Origin: CAYYYG01 sp964490875
GTDB lineage: Bacteria; Patescibacteriota; Microgenomatia; UBA1406; GWC2-37-13
DNA: 64,000 bases
Reading direction: 5' to 3'
Assembly: GCA_964490875.1 (NCBI GenBank)
Contig: CAZBEF010000004.1
Coordinates: forward strand, 1 to 64,000
The translations under genes were made by a program, and so were the position numbers. Position 1 is the stretch's first letter; each line of letters opens with the position of its first letter. Under the pieces are notes generated by a model, which saw only the letters and a list, made by a program, of their open reading frames with translations, had not been told where the DNA came from and ran no database searches. Positions 32,661 through 41,380 of this stretch are shown here, in pieces.

Positions 32661-32670
32661 TTTTAATAAT

Positions 32671-33276
32671 ATGAAAAAAGCAAAATTGACTCATATAAAA
32701 TCTGCAGCGGTTCCGCTGCCCAATGAAAATGTTGATACAGATCAGATTATTCCGGCGCGGTTTTTAAAGGTTACCACCCGCGAAGGATTCGGCGAGAATT
32801 TATTCCGCGATTGGCGGTTTAATGCCGACGGAAGCAAAAAAGATTTCATTTTAAATAATCCAACATACAAAGGTGAAATTTTGATTGCCGGCAAGAATTT
32901 TGGTTCCGGCTCCAGCCGCGAGCATGCCGCATGGGCTTTGGTCGACTATGGATTCAAGGCAGTCATCTCTAGCTTTTTTGGTGATATTTTCAAAAATAAT
33001 GCGCTAAATAATAGTTTGCTGCCCATTGTTATTCCTCAAGATTCTCTCGATAAACTTCTTGATGAAATTCAAAAGAATCCGTCGCTTATAATCGAAATTG
33101 ATCTGGATAAACAGGAAATTACTGTTCCATCTTTACAGATTATTCACACATTTGAAATTAATCCGTATAAAAAAGTCTGTATTATGAATGGATACGACGA
33201 TATCGAATATATTTTGAGTATGAAGGATAAAGTGGAAAAGTTTGAGTCTACTCGTCAGAATGATTATTCAGTTTAA
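32671..33276 (+). CDS. leuD: 3-isopropylmalate dehydratase, small subunit
   Basis: 201 residues, the aconitase swivel domain. VDTDQIIPARFLK, the conserved GKNFGSGSSREHAAWAL, and GLKAVISSSFGDIF-type FKAVISSFFGDIFKNN. It pairs with LeuC. Confidence 0.95.
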   Translation: MKKAKLTHIKSAAVPLPNENVDTDQIIPARFLKVTTREGFGENLFRDWRFNADGSKKDFILNNPTYKGEILIAGKNFGSGSSREHAAWALVDYGFKAVISSFFGDIFKNNALNNSLLPIVIPQDSLDKLLDEIQKNPSLIIEIDLDKQEITVPSLQIIHTFEINPYKKVCIMNGYDDIEYILSMKDKVEKFESTRQNDYSV

Positions 33277-33284
33277 TTAATACT

Positions 33285-33515
33285 ATGTCAGAATGAAAAG
33301 AATACTCGTTAGATGATTTACCTTTAAAAGGCATTGCTGCTGCTAAAAAAGTTAGTAACGAGTGGCAACAAGTACCAGTTGCTTATGATTCTAAAAGTCG
33401 TCCTTTCATTAATAAAGAAGTCTATAGAAATGGAAAACTAGTGTTGGATGAAGAAGGAGAAATAGTTGTAAAACCTATATATATTAGCAAAAGACAAGTT
33501 GATAGAAGTGAATAA
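33285..33515 (+). pseudogene. Small ORF between leuD and leuB with in-frame TGA at codon 4
   Basis: An ATG at 33285 opens MSE, then TGA (33294-33296), then KEYSLDDLPLKGIAAAKKVS and on to a stop at 33513-33515, 72 sense codons after the TGA. No alternative ATG follows in frame near the start. TGA is a normal stop in this genome, so this looks like a gene broken by a TGG-to-TGA change, or one with recoding. The product is not recognised. leuB starts 2 bases after its stop. Confidence 0.55.
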
Positions 33516-33517
33516 TT

Positions 33518-34573
33518 ATGAAAAAAACAATTGCATTATTACCTGGTGATGGTGTGGGGCCGGAAGTTATAGCTGAAGGAGTTAAGGTTCTTAAAAAAAT
33601 CGCTGAAAAATTCGAACATGAGTTTACATTTAAGGAAGGATTAATAGGCGCTGTGGCTATCGACAAAACGGGTAATCCATTTCCTAAAGAAACACAAGAT
33701 TTATGTGAATCTTCAGATGCAATTTTGTTTGGTGCAATCGGCGATCCGAAATACGATAATGATCCAAAAGCAAAAATTAGGCCGGAACAAGGCCTTTTGG
33801 CTATGCGCAAGCATCTTGGCTTATATGCTAATGTGAGACCAATTTTTACATTCGAAAATTTATTTTTTAAATCTTCGTTAAAGGAAGAAGTTATCCGCGG
33901 CGTAGATTTTGTAGTGATCCGAGAATTAACAGGCGGCATTTATTTCGGCAAGCGGGGAAGATCTGCTGATGGGTTGAGCGCCTTCGATACCAGCGAATAT
34001 AGTGTTGAGGAAATCAAAAGAGTTTCTGCATTTGCGTTTGAGCTGGCGATGAAGCGAAATAAAAAAGTTACCGTTGTCGATAAAGCAAATGTTCTGGAAA
34101 CTTCGCGGTTGTGGCGTGAAACAGTTCAGCAGTTTGCTAAGTCCTATCAAGATGTAATAGTGGATTATATGTTTGTCGACAATGCGGCAATGCAGATTAT
34201 TAAGCGTCCTTCCGACTTCGATGTGGTGCTTACCGAAAATATGTTCGGCGATATTTTAACCGATGAAGCTTCTATGATCACCGGATCGCTCGGCATGTTG
34301 CCTTCGGCTTCTATTGGATTAAAAACATCATTATACGAACCGATCCATGGATCGTTTCCCAAAGCCGCCGGAAAAAATATTGCTAACCCAATAGGAACAA
34401 TTCTTTCTGCAGCACTTCTATTGGAGTATGCATTTGATCTGAAAAAAGAGGCAGACGCAATTCGGAATGCAGTAACTCAAACTTTGAATAAAGGCTATGG
34501 AACGCCAGATATTGTGAAAGATTCGCCAATTTCCACTTCACAATTGGGCGACTATATTGGTAAGATGATATAG
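33518..34573 (+). CDS. leuB: 3-isopropylmalate dehydrogenase
   Basis: 351 residues. LLPGDGVGPEVIAEGV at the start, RELTGGIYFG, and the metal/substrate site MFVDNAAMQ and FGDILTDEASMI, then YEPIHGSFPKAAGKNIANP. It oxidises 3-isopropylmalate to 2-ketoisocaproate. It completes the leucine pathway at the end of the locus. Confidence 0.96.
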   Translation: MKKTIALLPGDGVGPEVIAEGVKVLKKIAEKFEHEFTFKEGLIGAVAIDKTGNPFPKETQDLCESSDAILFGAIGDPKYDNDPKAKIRPEQGLLAMRKHLGLYANVRPIFTFENLFFKSSLKEEVIRGVDFVVIRELTGGIYFGKRGRSADGLSAFDTSEYSVEEIKRVSAFAFELAMKRNKKVTVVDKANVLETSRLWRETVQQFAKSYQDVIVDYMFVDNAAMQIIKRPSDFDVVLTENMFGDILTDEASMITGSLGMLPSASIGLKTSLYEPIHGSFPKAAGKNIANPIGTILSAALLLEYAFDLKKEADAIRNAVTQTLNKGYGTPDIVKDSPISTSQLGDYIGKMI

Positions 34574-34575
34574 TC

Positions 34576-34734
34576 ATGGCAAAACGGAAATCCAAACAGA
34601 AATCGAATAAACGGGCAATTAATTTTCAGAAAAAAAGAGATAGTAAAAACGTTCATTTTATTGTTGGCGCACTTATAGTTGTTACAGTTTTAGTATTTTA
34701 TCTTCTTATCTCTAAAAATTTTTCTCACGTTTAA
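34576..34734 (+). CDS. Small single-pass membrane protein
   Basis: 52 residues, found by hand. It starts MAKRKSKQKSNKRAINFQKK, a very basic N-terminus, then one hydrophobic helix FIVGALIVVTVLVFYLLI. It starts 2 bases after leuB. The basic head suggests a cytoplasmic N-terminus and perhaps nucleic-acid or membrane contact. Function unknown. Confidence 0.6.
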   Translation: MAKRKSKQKSNKRAINFQKKRDSKNVHFIVGALIVVTVLVFYLLISKNFSHV

Positions 34735-34810
34735 TCCGGTAGATTCTTCCAATTTGCAATATGTTGTCTGCAGATTTATACTGAGTTCAATTAGCAGTTC
34801 TTCAAAATAT

Positions 34811-35254
34811 ATGAAAAATTTTAAAAAAGGTAACATGTCTGCTATCGCGATTGTTATAGCGTTAGTTGTCGTCTCTGGCGGAATCATTTGGTACAGTAAC
34901 CAGAAAAGCACTCTTGCGCCTACAAAAACCGATGCTAAAATTCTCACTCCCACAAGTACGCAGAAAAGTTCGGATACAGATATTCGTGTAATTAATGTAA
35001 AAGGTTCGCCGTTTAAGTTTGAGCCGAGTGAAATCAGAGTTAAGAAAGGAGAAACGGTTACAATAGTGTTTACGAATGAGAAGGGGATGCATGATTGGGT
35101 TGTCGATGAGTTTAATGCCCGAACTAAAGTTATTAATGGCGGGGAGACAGATACGGTGCAGTTAACACCCGATAAAGCAGGGACGTTTGAGTTTTATTGC
35201 AGCGTAGGTAACCACAGGGCAATGGGGATGAAAGGGAATCTGATTGTAGAATGA
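34811..35254 (+). CDS. Membrane-anchored cupredoxin
   Basis: 147 residues from the ATG at 34811; an ATG at 34754 would add 19 unlikely residues. An N-terminal hydrophobic anchor (AIVIALVVVSGGIIWY) is followed by a Ser/Thr linker and a blue-copper domain. Type 1 ligands are visible: His in GMHDWVVDE, then Cys, His and Met in FYCSVGNHRAMGM. It probably carries electrons at the outer face of the membrane. Confidence 0.85.
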   Translation: MKNFKKGNMSAIAIVIALVVVSGGIIWYSNQKSTLAPTKTDAKILTPTSTQKSSDTDIRVINVKGSPFKFEPSEIRVKKGETVTIVFTNEKGMHDWVVDEFNARTKVINGGETDTVQLTPDKAGTFEFYCSVGNHRAMGMKGNLIVE

Positions 35255-35267
35255 AATAAAAATATTT

Positions 35268-35348
35268 TTCGCTCGATACGAATTTTTTTCACCGCCTCAC
35301 CCAGCAAATGGGGCCCAGGCGATTGTGAAAAAAATTGTATCTTCGCTC
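35268..35348. repeat. TTCGCTC-flanked long hairpin element, copy B
   Basis: Direct TTCGCTC copies at 35268-35274 and 35342-35348 flank GATAC/GTATC, the 12-bp AATTTTTTTCAC/GTGAAAAAAATT and CGCCT/AGGCG. The outer half matches copy A base for base, the inner half differs but remains paired. It separates the convergent cupredoxin and serS genes and could act as a bidirectional terminator. Confidence 0.8.
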
Positions 35349-35355
35349 ACTTTAT

Positions 35356-36600
35356 TTATTTAATTTCTTTAAAACCTGTCAAAGGTTGAAGCACTTCGGG
35401 GATTTTTATGGAGCCGTCTTTTTGCTGGTAATTCTCTAGAATTGCGATTAATACCCTTGGCGAAGGAACGGCAGTGTCATTTAGGGTATAACAATAATCT
35501 ACTGTTCCATCTTTTTTTCGGTATTTAATCTTCAGTCTTCGAGCTTGAAAATCGCCCATTATAGAATTGGAAGCAATTTCTCCGTAATCTTTTTTGTATG
35601 GCATCCAAATCTCTGTGTCATATTTAAATATCTGGGGTTCACCCATATCGCCTGTGCACATTTTCAGCACTCGGTAGGCAAAGCCTAAATCCTGCAGAAT
35701 TTCTTCGGTATTTGCCTGAAGTTCTTCATGCAGTTTTCTTCCTTCTTCCAGATCATTTTTGGCAATTATCACCTGTTCAATTTTCCAGAATTCATGAAGC
35801 CGGTAAATTCCTTTAGTGTCTTTTCCATATGCTCCGGCTTCTTTTCGAAAGCACGGAGAAAACGCGACAAATTTTTTTGGCAGATCTTTTTCATTTAAAA
35901 TTTCTCCGCTGTAATAAGCTGTCACTGGGACTTCGGCGGTTCCGGCTAAATACGCGTCATCGTCATTTAATTTATATACTTCGCCCTCTCCCCAAGGGAA
36001 TTGTCCGTTGCCGAATAATGTAAATCCTTTAACGATAGCCGGTGCGATAAGCGGAGTATATCCTTTTTTAATTAATTTCTGAAATACATAAAATAAAACC
36101 GCCATATGAAGCATGGCACCCTGATTTTTGAGAAAATATCCGCGGAATCCCGATACTTTCGCTCCCCGTTCAAGATCAATGAGTTCATGAGCAAGGCCTA
36201 AATCGATATGTGATTTTGGTTCAAAATCGAATTGGGGAATGGCGCCGTGTTTGCGGATTTCTACATTTCCGGAAGAATCTTTTCCCACTGGAACTTCATC
36301 GAGCGGTACATTGGGAACGTAAGAAAGCAGTTTGGTAAGTTCTATTTCAACTTCTGCAAGTTTTGTTTCATGCTCTTTTAATTCGTCTTTAATCTGTTTG
36401 CCGCGTTCTTTTGTTTGATCAGTAAATTGTTGTTTGGCCAACGCATTGCGCTCTTCTCGCAATTTTTGAATTGTATGGGTAATTTCTTTCCGTTGATCAT
36501 CTAATGCTATTATTTTATCGATATCTACTTCGCGGTTTTTATTTTTAGACGCGGTTTTAACTTTCTCCGTATTTTTTCGAATATAGTCAAGAGACAGCAT
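35356..36600 (-). CDS. serS: Seryl-tRNA synthetase
   Basis: 414 residues, class II. N-terminal coiled-coil arm (about 30-100) with KKEITHTIQKLREER-type heptads; motif 2 FRKEAGAYGKDTKGIYRLHEF; motif 3 TLNDTAVPSPRVLIAILENYQ. It charges tRNA-Ser. It overlaps the start of the small upstream gene by 14 bases. Confidence 0.96.
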   Translation of the reverse strand: MLSLDYIRKNTEKVKTASKNKNREVDIDKIIALDDQRKEITHTIQKLREERNALAKQQFTDQTKERGKQIKDELKEHETKLAEVEIELTKLLSYVPNVPLDEVPVGKDSSGNVEIRKHGAIPQFDFEPKSHIDLGLAHELIDLERGAKVSGFRGYFLKNQGAMLHMAVLFYVFQKLIKKGYTPLIAPAIVKGFTLFGNGQFPWGEGEVYKLNDDDAYLAGTAEVPVTAYYSGEILNEKDLPKKFVAFSPCFRKEAGAYGKDTKGIYRLHEFWKIEQVIIAKNDLEEGRKLHEELQANTEEILQDLGFAYRVLKMCTGDMGEPQIFKYDTEIWMPYKKDYGEIASNSIMGDFQARRLKIKYRKKDGTVDYCYTLNDTAVPSPRVLIAILENYQQKDGSIKIPEVLQPLTGFKEIK

Positions 36601-36892
36601 ATTTAAGAGCTCGATTAAATATTATTGATGATAATGTTTGGATTTTGTCTGCGAACTTTAGTTGTTCGTCGTGTGTTTCGGGAATATTAGCGTTCCACAG
36701 ATGCAACCAGATCTCTTCAAGCTCCGGAGAAAATATACCTTCTTTTGAGGATTTTTTCAACTGCTGAATATAAATGGAGTTTGCGTGGATAAGGAAAACA
36801 CGGGCAGTTTCGACATTATTATTGATCAGGCAGTGGATAATTCGCTGCAGATCTGTCGTGAAATCAATGTAATGTCGGTGGCTTGGCGGCAT
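36587..36892 (-). CDS. Hypothetical protein
   Basis: 101 residues, mostly helical, starting MPPSHRHYIDFTTDLQRI. No motif is recognised and there is no signal or membrane segment. It overlaps both neighbours (serS by 14 bases, DUF5674 by 29), so it belongs to the same transcript; the helical pattern may resemble HEPN-like or four-helix proteins, but that is weak. Confidence 0.5.
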   Translation of the reverse strand: MPPSHRHYIDFTTDLQRIIHCLINNNVETARVFLIHANSIYIQQLKKSSKEGIFSPELEEIWLHLWNANIPETHDEQLKFADKIQTLSSIIFNRALKYAVS

Positions 36893-37220
36893 AGTATTTT
36901 AAAAACTTATATGCTATTTCAAGGAATCTATTTTTGATAGTAGAGTCACAAATGTCCTGGCTGGGATTAATCTTAGCCCGTACATTGATCATAGCATAAG
37001 TTTCGAGACATTTCGAGGTCAATTCAAGACCGCCGCCCCAGATATCGGCCTGCTTAGAACCGAGTTTTAAAAGCTCCTGTTCTGCATCGAAATGGTACTC
37101 TCCGCCAATGGCTACAATCTCTTTTTCTAGGTCGATAGTGATTTTTATGTAGTTTGGGTAGTGCTCGGATGCTTTTTTTATGTCTTCATCGGCAGCAGGT
37201 TGGGTGAGGATTACAATCAT
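36864..37220 (-). CDS. DUF5674-family protein
   Basis: 118 residues. It matches the DUF5674 pattern seen widely in Patescibacteria: an N-terminal ILTQPAADEDIKKASEHYPN, then IDLEKEIVAIGGEYHFDAEQELLKLGSKQADIWGGGL, then MINVRA and a C-terminal helix. The role is unknown. The ATG lies 7 bases behind a TATAAT (37233-37228), so this ordinary gene is also probably leaderless. Confidence 0.75.
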   Translation of the reverse strand: MIVILTQPAADEDIKKASEHYPNYIKITIDLEKEIVAIGGEYHFDAEQELLKLGSKQADIWGGGLELTSKCLETYAMINVRAKINPSQDICDSTIKNRFLEIAYKFLKYYAAKPPTLH

Positions 37221-37227
37221 AAGTGTT

Positions 37228-37258
37228 ATTATAACAAACTATTAAAGTTTGATATACT
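37228..37258. promoter_or_regulatory. Divergent extended -10 promoters
   Basis: Minus strand: TG-T-TATAAT with TATAAT at 37233-37228, 7 bases before the DUF5674 ATG. Plus strand: TG-A-TATACT with TATACT at 37253-37258, 22 bases before the ATG at 37281. No good -35 box is visible for either. Confidence 0.65.
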
Positions 37259-37280
37259 ATGGGTTGAGTTATATTTATTT

Positions 37281-37502
37281 ATGAATACAGAAAAACGACC
37301 TCGATGGGATGTGTTTCCTTCTTACGAAGATCAATTCGCCCTAGCAACAACCGAAATGTTATTAGGGATACCAATATTCTTAATAGCTGCAGTATCAAAA
37401 AATGAGCATATGGCTGTTGCAATGTTAGCTATGTATCTGCATGGCGCATTTGGTTTTATTCATGCTGGAAGTGTTCTAAGCAAGCGTAACAAAACTAAAT
37501 AA
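37281..37502 (+). CDS. Small two-helix membrane protein
   Basis: 73 residues from the ATG at 37281, placed just after an extended -10 promoter. Hydrophobic stretches are MLLGIPIFLIAAVS and MAVAMLAMYLHGAFGFIHAG, with a basic tail SKRNKTK. Weakly similar in layout to the two small proteins that follow (37615, 38079). Unknown function. Confidence 0.55.
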   Translation: MNTEKRPRWDVFPSYEDQFALATTEMLLGIPIFLIAAVSKNEHMAVAMLAMYLHGAFGFIHAGSVLSKRNKTK

Positions 37503-37614
37503 TTTAAATGTTATTTTATAGACTACGTTGGGAAGGCTAACTTAACGCATTATATAAGATAGAAATATTGCTACAATTTGATATAATAGTATACAAATTA
37601 ATATATTGTTAGCT

Positions 37615-37836
37615 ATGAACAAAGAAAAATTATATCAAAAGCTGGGTAGGACTACAGATTTTTTGCAAGTAGGAGGATCAACATATGGTATCTTTCTGGC
37701 AACGGCATTGCTGTCAAAGACAAGTAACAATAGTCCTGACATAGGAGCTCAACTTATTGGTATATTTTTAGCGTCTCATTGTATTGTAGGGATAACAACA
37801 GCTGTCAATAGAATTAACGGAAACGAAATTGAATAA
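37615..37836 (+). CDS. Small membrane protein, tandem paralog 1
   Basis: 73 residues from the ATG at 37615. It starts MNKEKLYQKLGRTTDFLQVGG and has hydrophobic segments around STYGIFLATALL and LIGIFLASHCIVGITTAV. It is clearly paralogous to 38079-38300. Its upstream 80 bases are also duplicated there, including TGATATAAT (extended -10 at 37582-37587). Function unknown. Confidence 0.65.
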   Translation: MNKEKLYQKLGRTTDFLQVGGSTYGIFLATALLSKTSNNSPDIGAQLIGIFLASHCIVGITTAVNRINGNEIE

Positions 37837-37854
37837 AAAAAATATTAAGTAAAA

Positions 37855-37990
37855 TTATTCCCACTCCATAGTGGCTGGAGGTTTGGTAGTTATATCCTAG
37901 ACTACGCGTGAGACTGCTTATACTTCATTTACAATTTGCGAAGGGATTTTTGCCCTGAAATTCATAAGGAAGTTTTGCCTAGTTGGGAAA
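37855..37990 (-). pseudogene. Degenerate copy of the guaA 3' end
   Basis: TTATTCCCACTCCATAGTGG and the next ~110 bases match the start of 38306-38440, the C-terminal codons of guaA, with scattered changes. It lies between the two small membrane-protein paralogs, so it marks a segmental duplication of [promoter, small gene, guaA tail] with a unit of about 460 bases. Confidence 0.8.
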
Positions 37991-38078
37991 GCTAACTTAA
38001 GCGCACTTACTTATATAAGATAGAAATGATGTTATTATTTGATATAATAATATACTCATTTATATACAAAATTATACT

Positions 38079-38300
38079 ATGAATAAAGAAAAAATATACA
38101 CTGTATTAGGTAAGGTGGCAGATTATGCGCAAGTTGGAGGTGCGGCATTTGGTATGATAATGGCCGGTGCATTAATAGTAGAAGCGAATAAGAGAGGAAT
38201 TAATATTGGAGAAGAATTAACTGGTATATTTTTAGCGGCTCATGGAATTGTAGGTTTTGAAACAGCAATTGATAGAATCAGCGGAAAAGAAACTGAATAA
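38079..38300 (+). CDS. Small membrane protein, tandem paralog 2
   Basis: 73 residues, MNKEKIYTVLGKVADYAQVGG, with hydrophobic segments FGMIMAGALIVEA and LTGIFLAAHGIVGF. About half its residues match the paralog at 37615. It has the same extended -10 promoter (TATAAT 38043-38048). It converges on guaA with a 5-base gap. Function unknown. Confidence 0.65.
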   Translation: MNKEKIYTVLGKVADYAQVGGAAFGMIMAGALIVEANKRGINIGEELTGIFLAAHGIVGFETAIDRISGKETE

Positions 38301-38305
38301 ATTAA

Positions 38306-39823
38306 TTATTCCCACTCCATAGTGGCTGGAGGTTTTGTGGTTATGTCGTAGACTACTCTTGAGACGCCCGGTACTTCGTTTACTATTCGTGAGGAAATTT
38401 TCGCGAGTAGATCATAAGGGAGCTTTGCCCAATCGGTTGTCATAACATCTTTAGACTCAATCACCCGCAATGCAACCACTTCTAGAAGCTGTCTTGCATC
38501 ACCTTTTACCGATGTAGACACCGTATTCGTCATAATAGGGAAGCTCATGTACACTTTTTCATACAACCCTGCTTTTCGGATTTCATCTATTACTATGGCA
38601 TCGGCAGCCTGCTGCATGGCAAGGCGTTCGGGTGTAACTTCCCCGACAATTCGAATAGCCTGCCCCGGGCCTGGGAAAACCTGTTTTTGAACTACATCAT
38701 GCGGCAGTCCTATTTTTCGTCCGATAAGCCTAACTTCATCTTTATAAAACTCCCGCAGCGGTTCGATAAGTTTTAGGTGCATTTTTTCCGGCAGGCCTCC
38801 TACGTTATGATGCGATTTTATCTTGTCGGCTTTTTTGGAGCCTTTACTTTCGATTACATCGGAATAAATGGTGCCCTGCGCCAAGAATTGTACATTTTTA
38901 ATCTTTTTTGCTTCCTTCATAAATAAGTCAATATACAGTTTTCCGATAGCTTTTCGTTTATCTTCGGCATCTTCAAGCCCTTTCAATTTTTTAAGAAATA
39001 GTTCGCGCGCCTCTACGATAACAGGATTTATACCGAGCAGTTTCTGAAAAATCTGTTTTACTTCTTCGGCTGTGCCGGTGCGCATGAGTCCGGATTCTAT
39101 ATAAACAGGGTAGAGGTTCTTACCGATGGCTTTCCCCAAAAGAGCTGCGGCTACGGTAGAATCTACACCTCCGGAAACGGCACAGATTACTTTTGAATCG
39201 CCCACTTTGAAGTGAATTTTTTCAATAATTTTTTCGATGGAGATTTCGTGTGTTTTTGTCTGAATTCCGCATACCACAGTGGCGAAATTTTTGAGAATGT
39301 CTGTTCCGTATACCGTATGTTCAACTTCTGGATGAAACTGGACAGCAAATATTTTTTTCTTTTTGTTTTCTGCAGCTGCGAAATGGACTGTTTCGGTTTC
39401 TGCCGTCATCTCAAATCCATCCGGCATGGTAACTACCGTATCACCGTGACTCACCCAAACGCGGGAATAACTTTCGACGCCGGTAAATAAAGGATCCGGT
39501 CTGTCTATCTTTAAATTCGCCGGTCCGTATTCTTTGTGCCCGGAAATTACTTTGCCTCCCAGCAAGTGGGCGGTAAGCTGCCAGCCATAGCAGATGCCGA
39601 GAATGGGGATGTTAAGGTCGAAAACTTTTTTGTCTATCCATGGAGCTCCTGTTTCATACACAGAAGATGGTCCGCCGGAGAAGATTATGCCTGCAGGTTT
39701 GTGGGTTTTAATTTCTTCGAGAGCATGTTCCGGATCTATAATACGGGTTTCTATACCCATATCACGCAATCGGCGGCCAATTAAATGGCATGTCTGTGAT
39801 CCGAAGTCTATGATTATGATCAT
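38306..39823 (-). CDS. guaA: GMP synthase (glutamine-hydrolysing)
   Basis: 505 residues. Class I amidotransferase domain with nucleophile C78 in LGICYGWQ and the His/Glu in QFHPEVEHT; ATP pyrophosphatase domain with AVSGGVDSTVAA; C-terminal dimerisation domain ending KPPATMEWE. It aminates XMP to GMP. The GYGMQ-type loop reads CYGWQ here. Confidence 0.96.
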   Translation of the reverse strand: MIIIIDFGSQTCHLIGRRLRDMGIETRIIDPEHALEEIKTHKPAGIIFSGGPSSVYETGAPWIDKKVFDLNIPILGICYGWQLTAHLLGGKVISGHKEYGPANLKIDRPDPLFTGVESYSRVWVSHGDTVVTMPDGFEMTAETETVHFAAAENKKKKIFAVQFHPEVEHTVYGTDILKNFATVVCGIQTKTHEISIEKIIEKIHFKVGDSKVICAVSGGVDSTVAAALLGKAIGKNLYPVYIESGLMRTGTAEEVKQIFQKLLGINPVIVEARELFLKKLKGLEDAEDKRKAIGKLYIDLFMKEAKKIKNVQFLAQGTIYSDVIESKGSKKADKIKSHHNVGGLPEKMHLKLIEPLREFYKDEVRLIGRKIGLPHDVVQKQVFPGPGQAIRIVGEVTPERLAMQQAADAIVIDEIRKAGLYEKVYMSFPIMTNTVSTSVKGDARQLLEVVALRVIESKDVMTTDWAKLPYDLLAKISSRIVNEVPGVSRVVYDITTKPPATMEWE

Positions 39824-39830
39824 TTATTTA

Positions 39831-40088
39831 TTATGCTTCAGGTTGCCATTCTGATGCTGTACCTAATTGAAAACTATTTCCGCCATTTTTTTGTTGAACA
39901 ACAACAGGTTTATCTTTTGTTTCTGTCATTTTACCGTATGGCGCGTAATCTTGCCCAGGTCCTGTATTAGCAACTGCTACTTCGGCTGCTTTTAATGGTG
40001 AAAATGTATCTATTTCTCCTTGGGTAGGCACTTTATTTGGTGCTTCCAAAATTTGTGGTCTAAATTTCATTGTTTCTATGCTTGCCAT
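39831..40088 (-). CDS. Hypothetical small protein
   Basis: About 85 residues from the ATG at 40088, which has AAGGTGA shortly upstream; an ATG at 40112 is less likely. It starts MASIETMKFRPQ and is Pro/Gln/Lys/Gly-rich with no hydrophobic segment, so probably disordered. It lies between guaA and guaB. Confidence 0.5.
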   Translation of the reverse strand: MASIETMKFRPQILEAPNKVPTQGEIDTFSPLKAAEVAVANTGPGQDYAPYGKMTETKDKPVVVQQKNGGNSFQLGTASEWQPEA

Positions 40089-40225
40089 ATATTCACCTTC
40101 TTCCCATTTCAATTGATAATGGGAATATTATAGGCGATTGCGATGCGCTTTCCTGTATTCTAGATCACAATATCTATTATATCAAGATTGCTTCGTCAGT
40201 CACACTCCTCGCAATGACGCCTGAT

Positions 40226-41380
40226 TTACTTATAATTCTCACCGGGATTCGTAATAAGCAAACTGTGCGGATGGCTTTCGGTAAGCGATGCCTGTGTAAT
40301 CTGTATAAACGTTCCTTTTTCCTGCAGTTCGGAAATTGTCTTTGTGCCGACATAATACATCCCCGACTTTATTCCGCCAACAGCCTGATCTATCAAACTT
40401 TTTACCGTACCTTTCACCGGCACCAAACCTTCTACACCTTCGGCAACAAGAACGCGGTCTTTATAATTTTTTCCGTGAAATTCATCTTCGGATTTAATCG
40501 CAGCGCCTTTCTGCATTGCTCCTATCGATCCCATTCCTCGATACGACTTAAATTTATATGTTTTGCTTTTATCATTAAAAATACTTTGAAATCTCAGCGG
40601 CACATGGGCGGAGTCTAGTTCTTTCACTTCGCCCGGCGATTCTTCGCAGGAGGCAAAATAACTTCCCATCATAACCGCCGAAGCGCCGGCGGCAAATGCT
40701 TTCACCATATCGCCAGAGTATTTTATACCGCCGTCGGCAATAATGGGCACACCAAACTCTTTTCCGGCTTTACATGTGTCAAACAATGCCGTAATCTGCG
40801 GCACTCCCATTCCGGAAATAATCCGTGTCGTACAAATTGCCCCTGGCCCCATTCCAACGCGCAGCCCATCCGCTCCGGCTTCTATAAGAGCTTTGGCGCC
40901 TTCATATGTGGCGATATTTCCGGCAATGATATCCGTCTTTGGATAATTTTTTTTGATATATTTAATGGTTTCAATAATCGGAGTTGCATATCCATGCGCA
41001 GAGTCGATAACAATTACTGTCGCGCCGGCTTCTATAAGAGCTTTTGCACGTTCTTCAAAACCAGTATTTGCTCCAATTGCAGCGCCAACCTTAAGTTTTT
41101 TATCTAACACTTTCTTAACTTCGGCAACTTGGTCTTCAATCGTCAGATTTCGGTGAATAATTCCAATTCCACCCAGTTGGGCAAGTGCGATTGCCAGTTT
41201 ACTTTCTGTCACGGTATCCATCGGCGCAGATACAAACGGGATATCAAGTGTAATATTTTTAGTAAGTTTGGTTTTCAAAGAAATATCAGAACGTGAAAAG
41301 TCGCTGTAGCCCGGAACCAACAGAACATCATCGAATGTAATTCCCCGGCCGACTATTTTTTCAGAGGTAAAGGTTTTCAT
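40226..41380 (-). CDS. guaB: IMP dehydrogenase lacking CBS domains
   Basis: 384 residues, about 100 shorter than the usual form. The barrel is complete: GRGITFDDVLLVPGYSDFSR, VSAPMDTVTES, GGIGIIHRNL, the catalytic Cys in GPGAICTTRIISG, and YRGMGSIGAM. At the point where the CBS pair normally sits (after EDQVAEVKKV) the chain goes directly to LDKKLKVGAAIG. It oxidises IMP to XMP. The nucleotide regulation given by CBS domains should be absent. It overlaps the adenosine deaminase by 20 bases. Confidence 0.93.
   Translation of the reverse strand: MKTFTSEKIVGRGITFDDVLLVPGYSDFSRSDISLKTKLTKNITLDIPFVSAPMDTVTESKLAIALAQLGGIGIIHRNLTIEDQVAEVKKVLDKKLKVGAAIGANTGFEERAKALIEAGATVIVIDSAHGYATPIIETIKYIKKNYPKTDIIAGNIATYEGAKALIEAGADGLRVGMGPGAICTTRIISGMGVPQITALFDTCKAGKEFGVPIIADGGIKYSGDMVKAFAAGASAVMMGSYFASCEESPGEVKELDSAHVPLRFQSIFNDKSKTYKFKSYRGMGSIGAMQKGAAIKSEDEFHGKNYKDRVLVAEGVEGLVPVKGTVKSLIDQAVGGIKSGMYYVGTKTISELQEKGTFIQITQASLTESHPHSLLITNPGENYK

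Noticed and set aside
33285..33515. Alternative genetic code with TGA as Gly or Trp
   Set aside because: leuA and secA end in TGA at the expected family length, so TGA is a stop here.
19340..35350. CRISPR array from the repeated TTCGCTC hairpins
   Set aside because: Copies are kilobases apart, not regularly spaced, and there are no spacers or cas genes.
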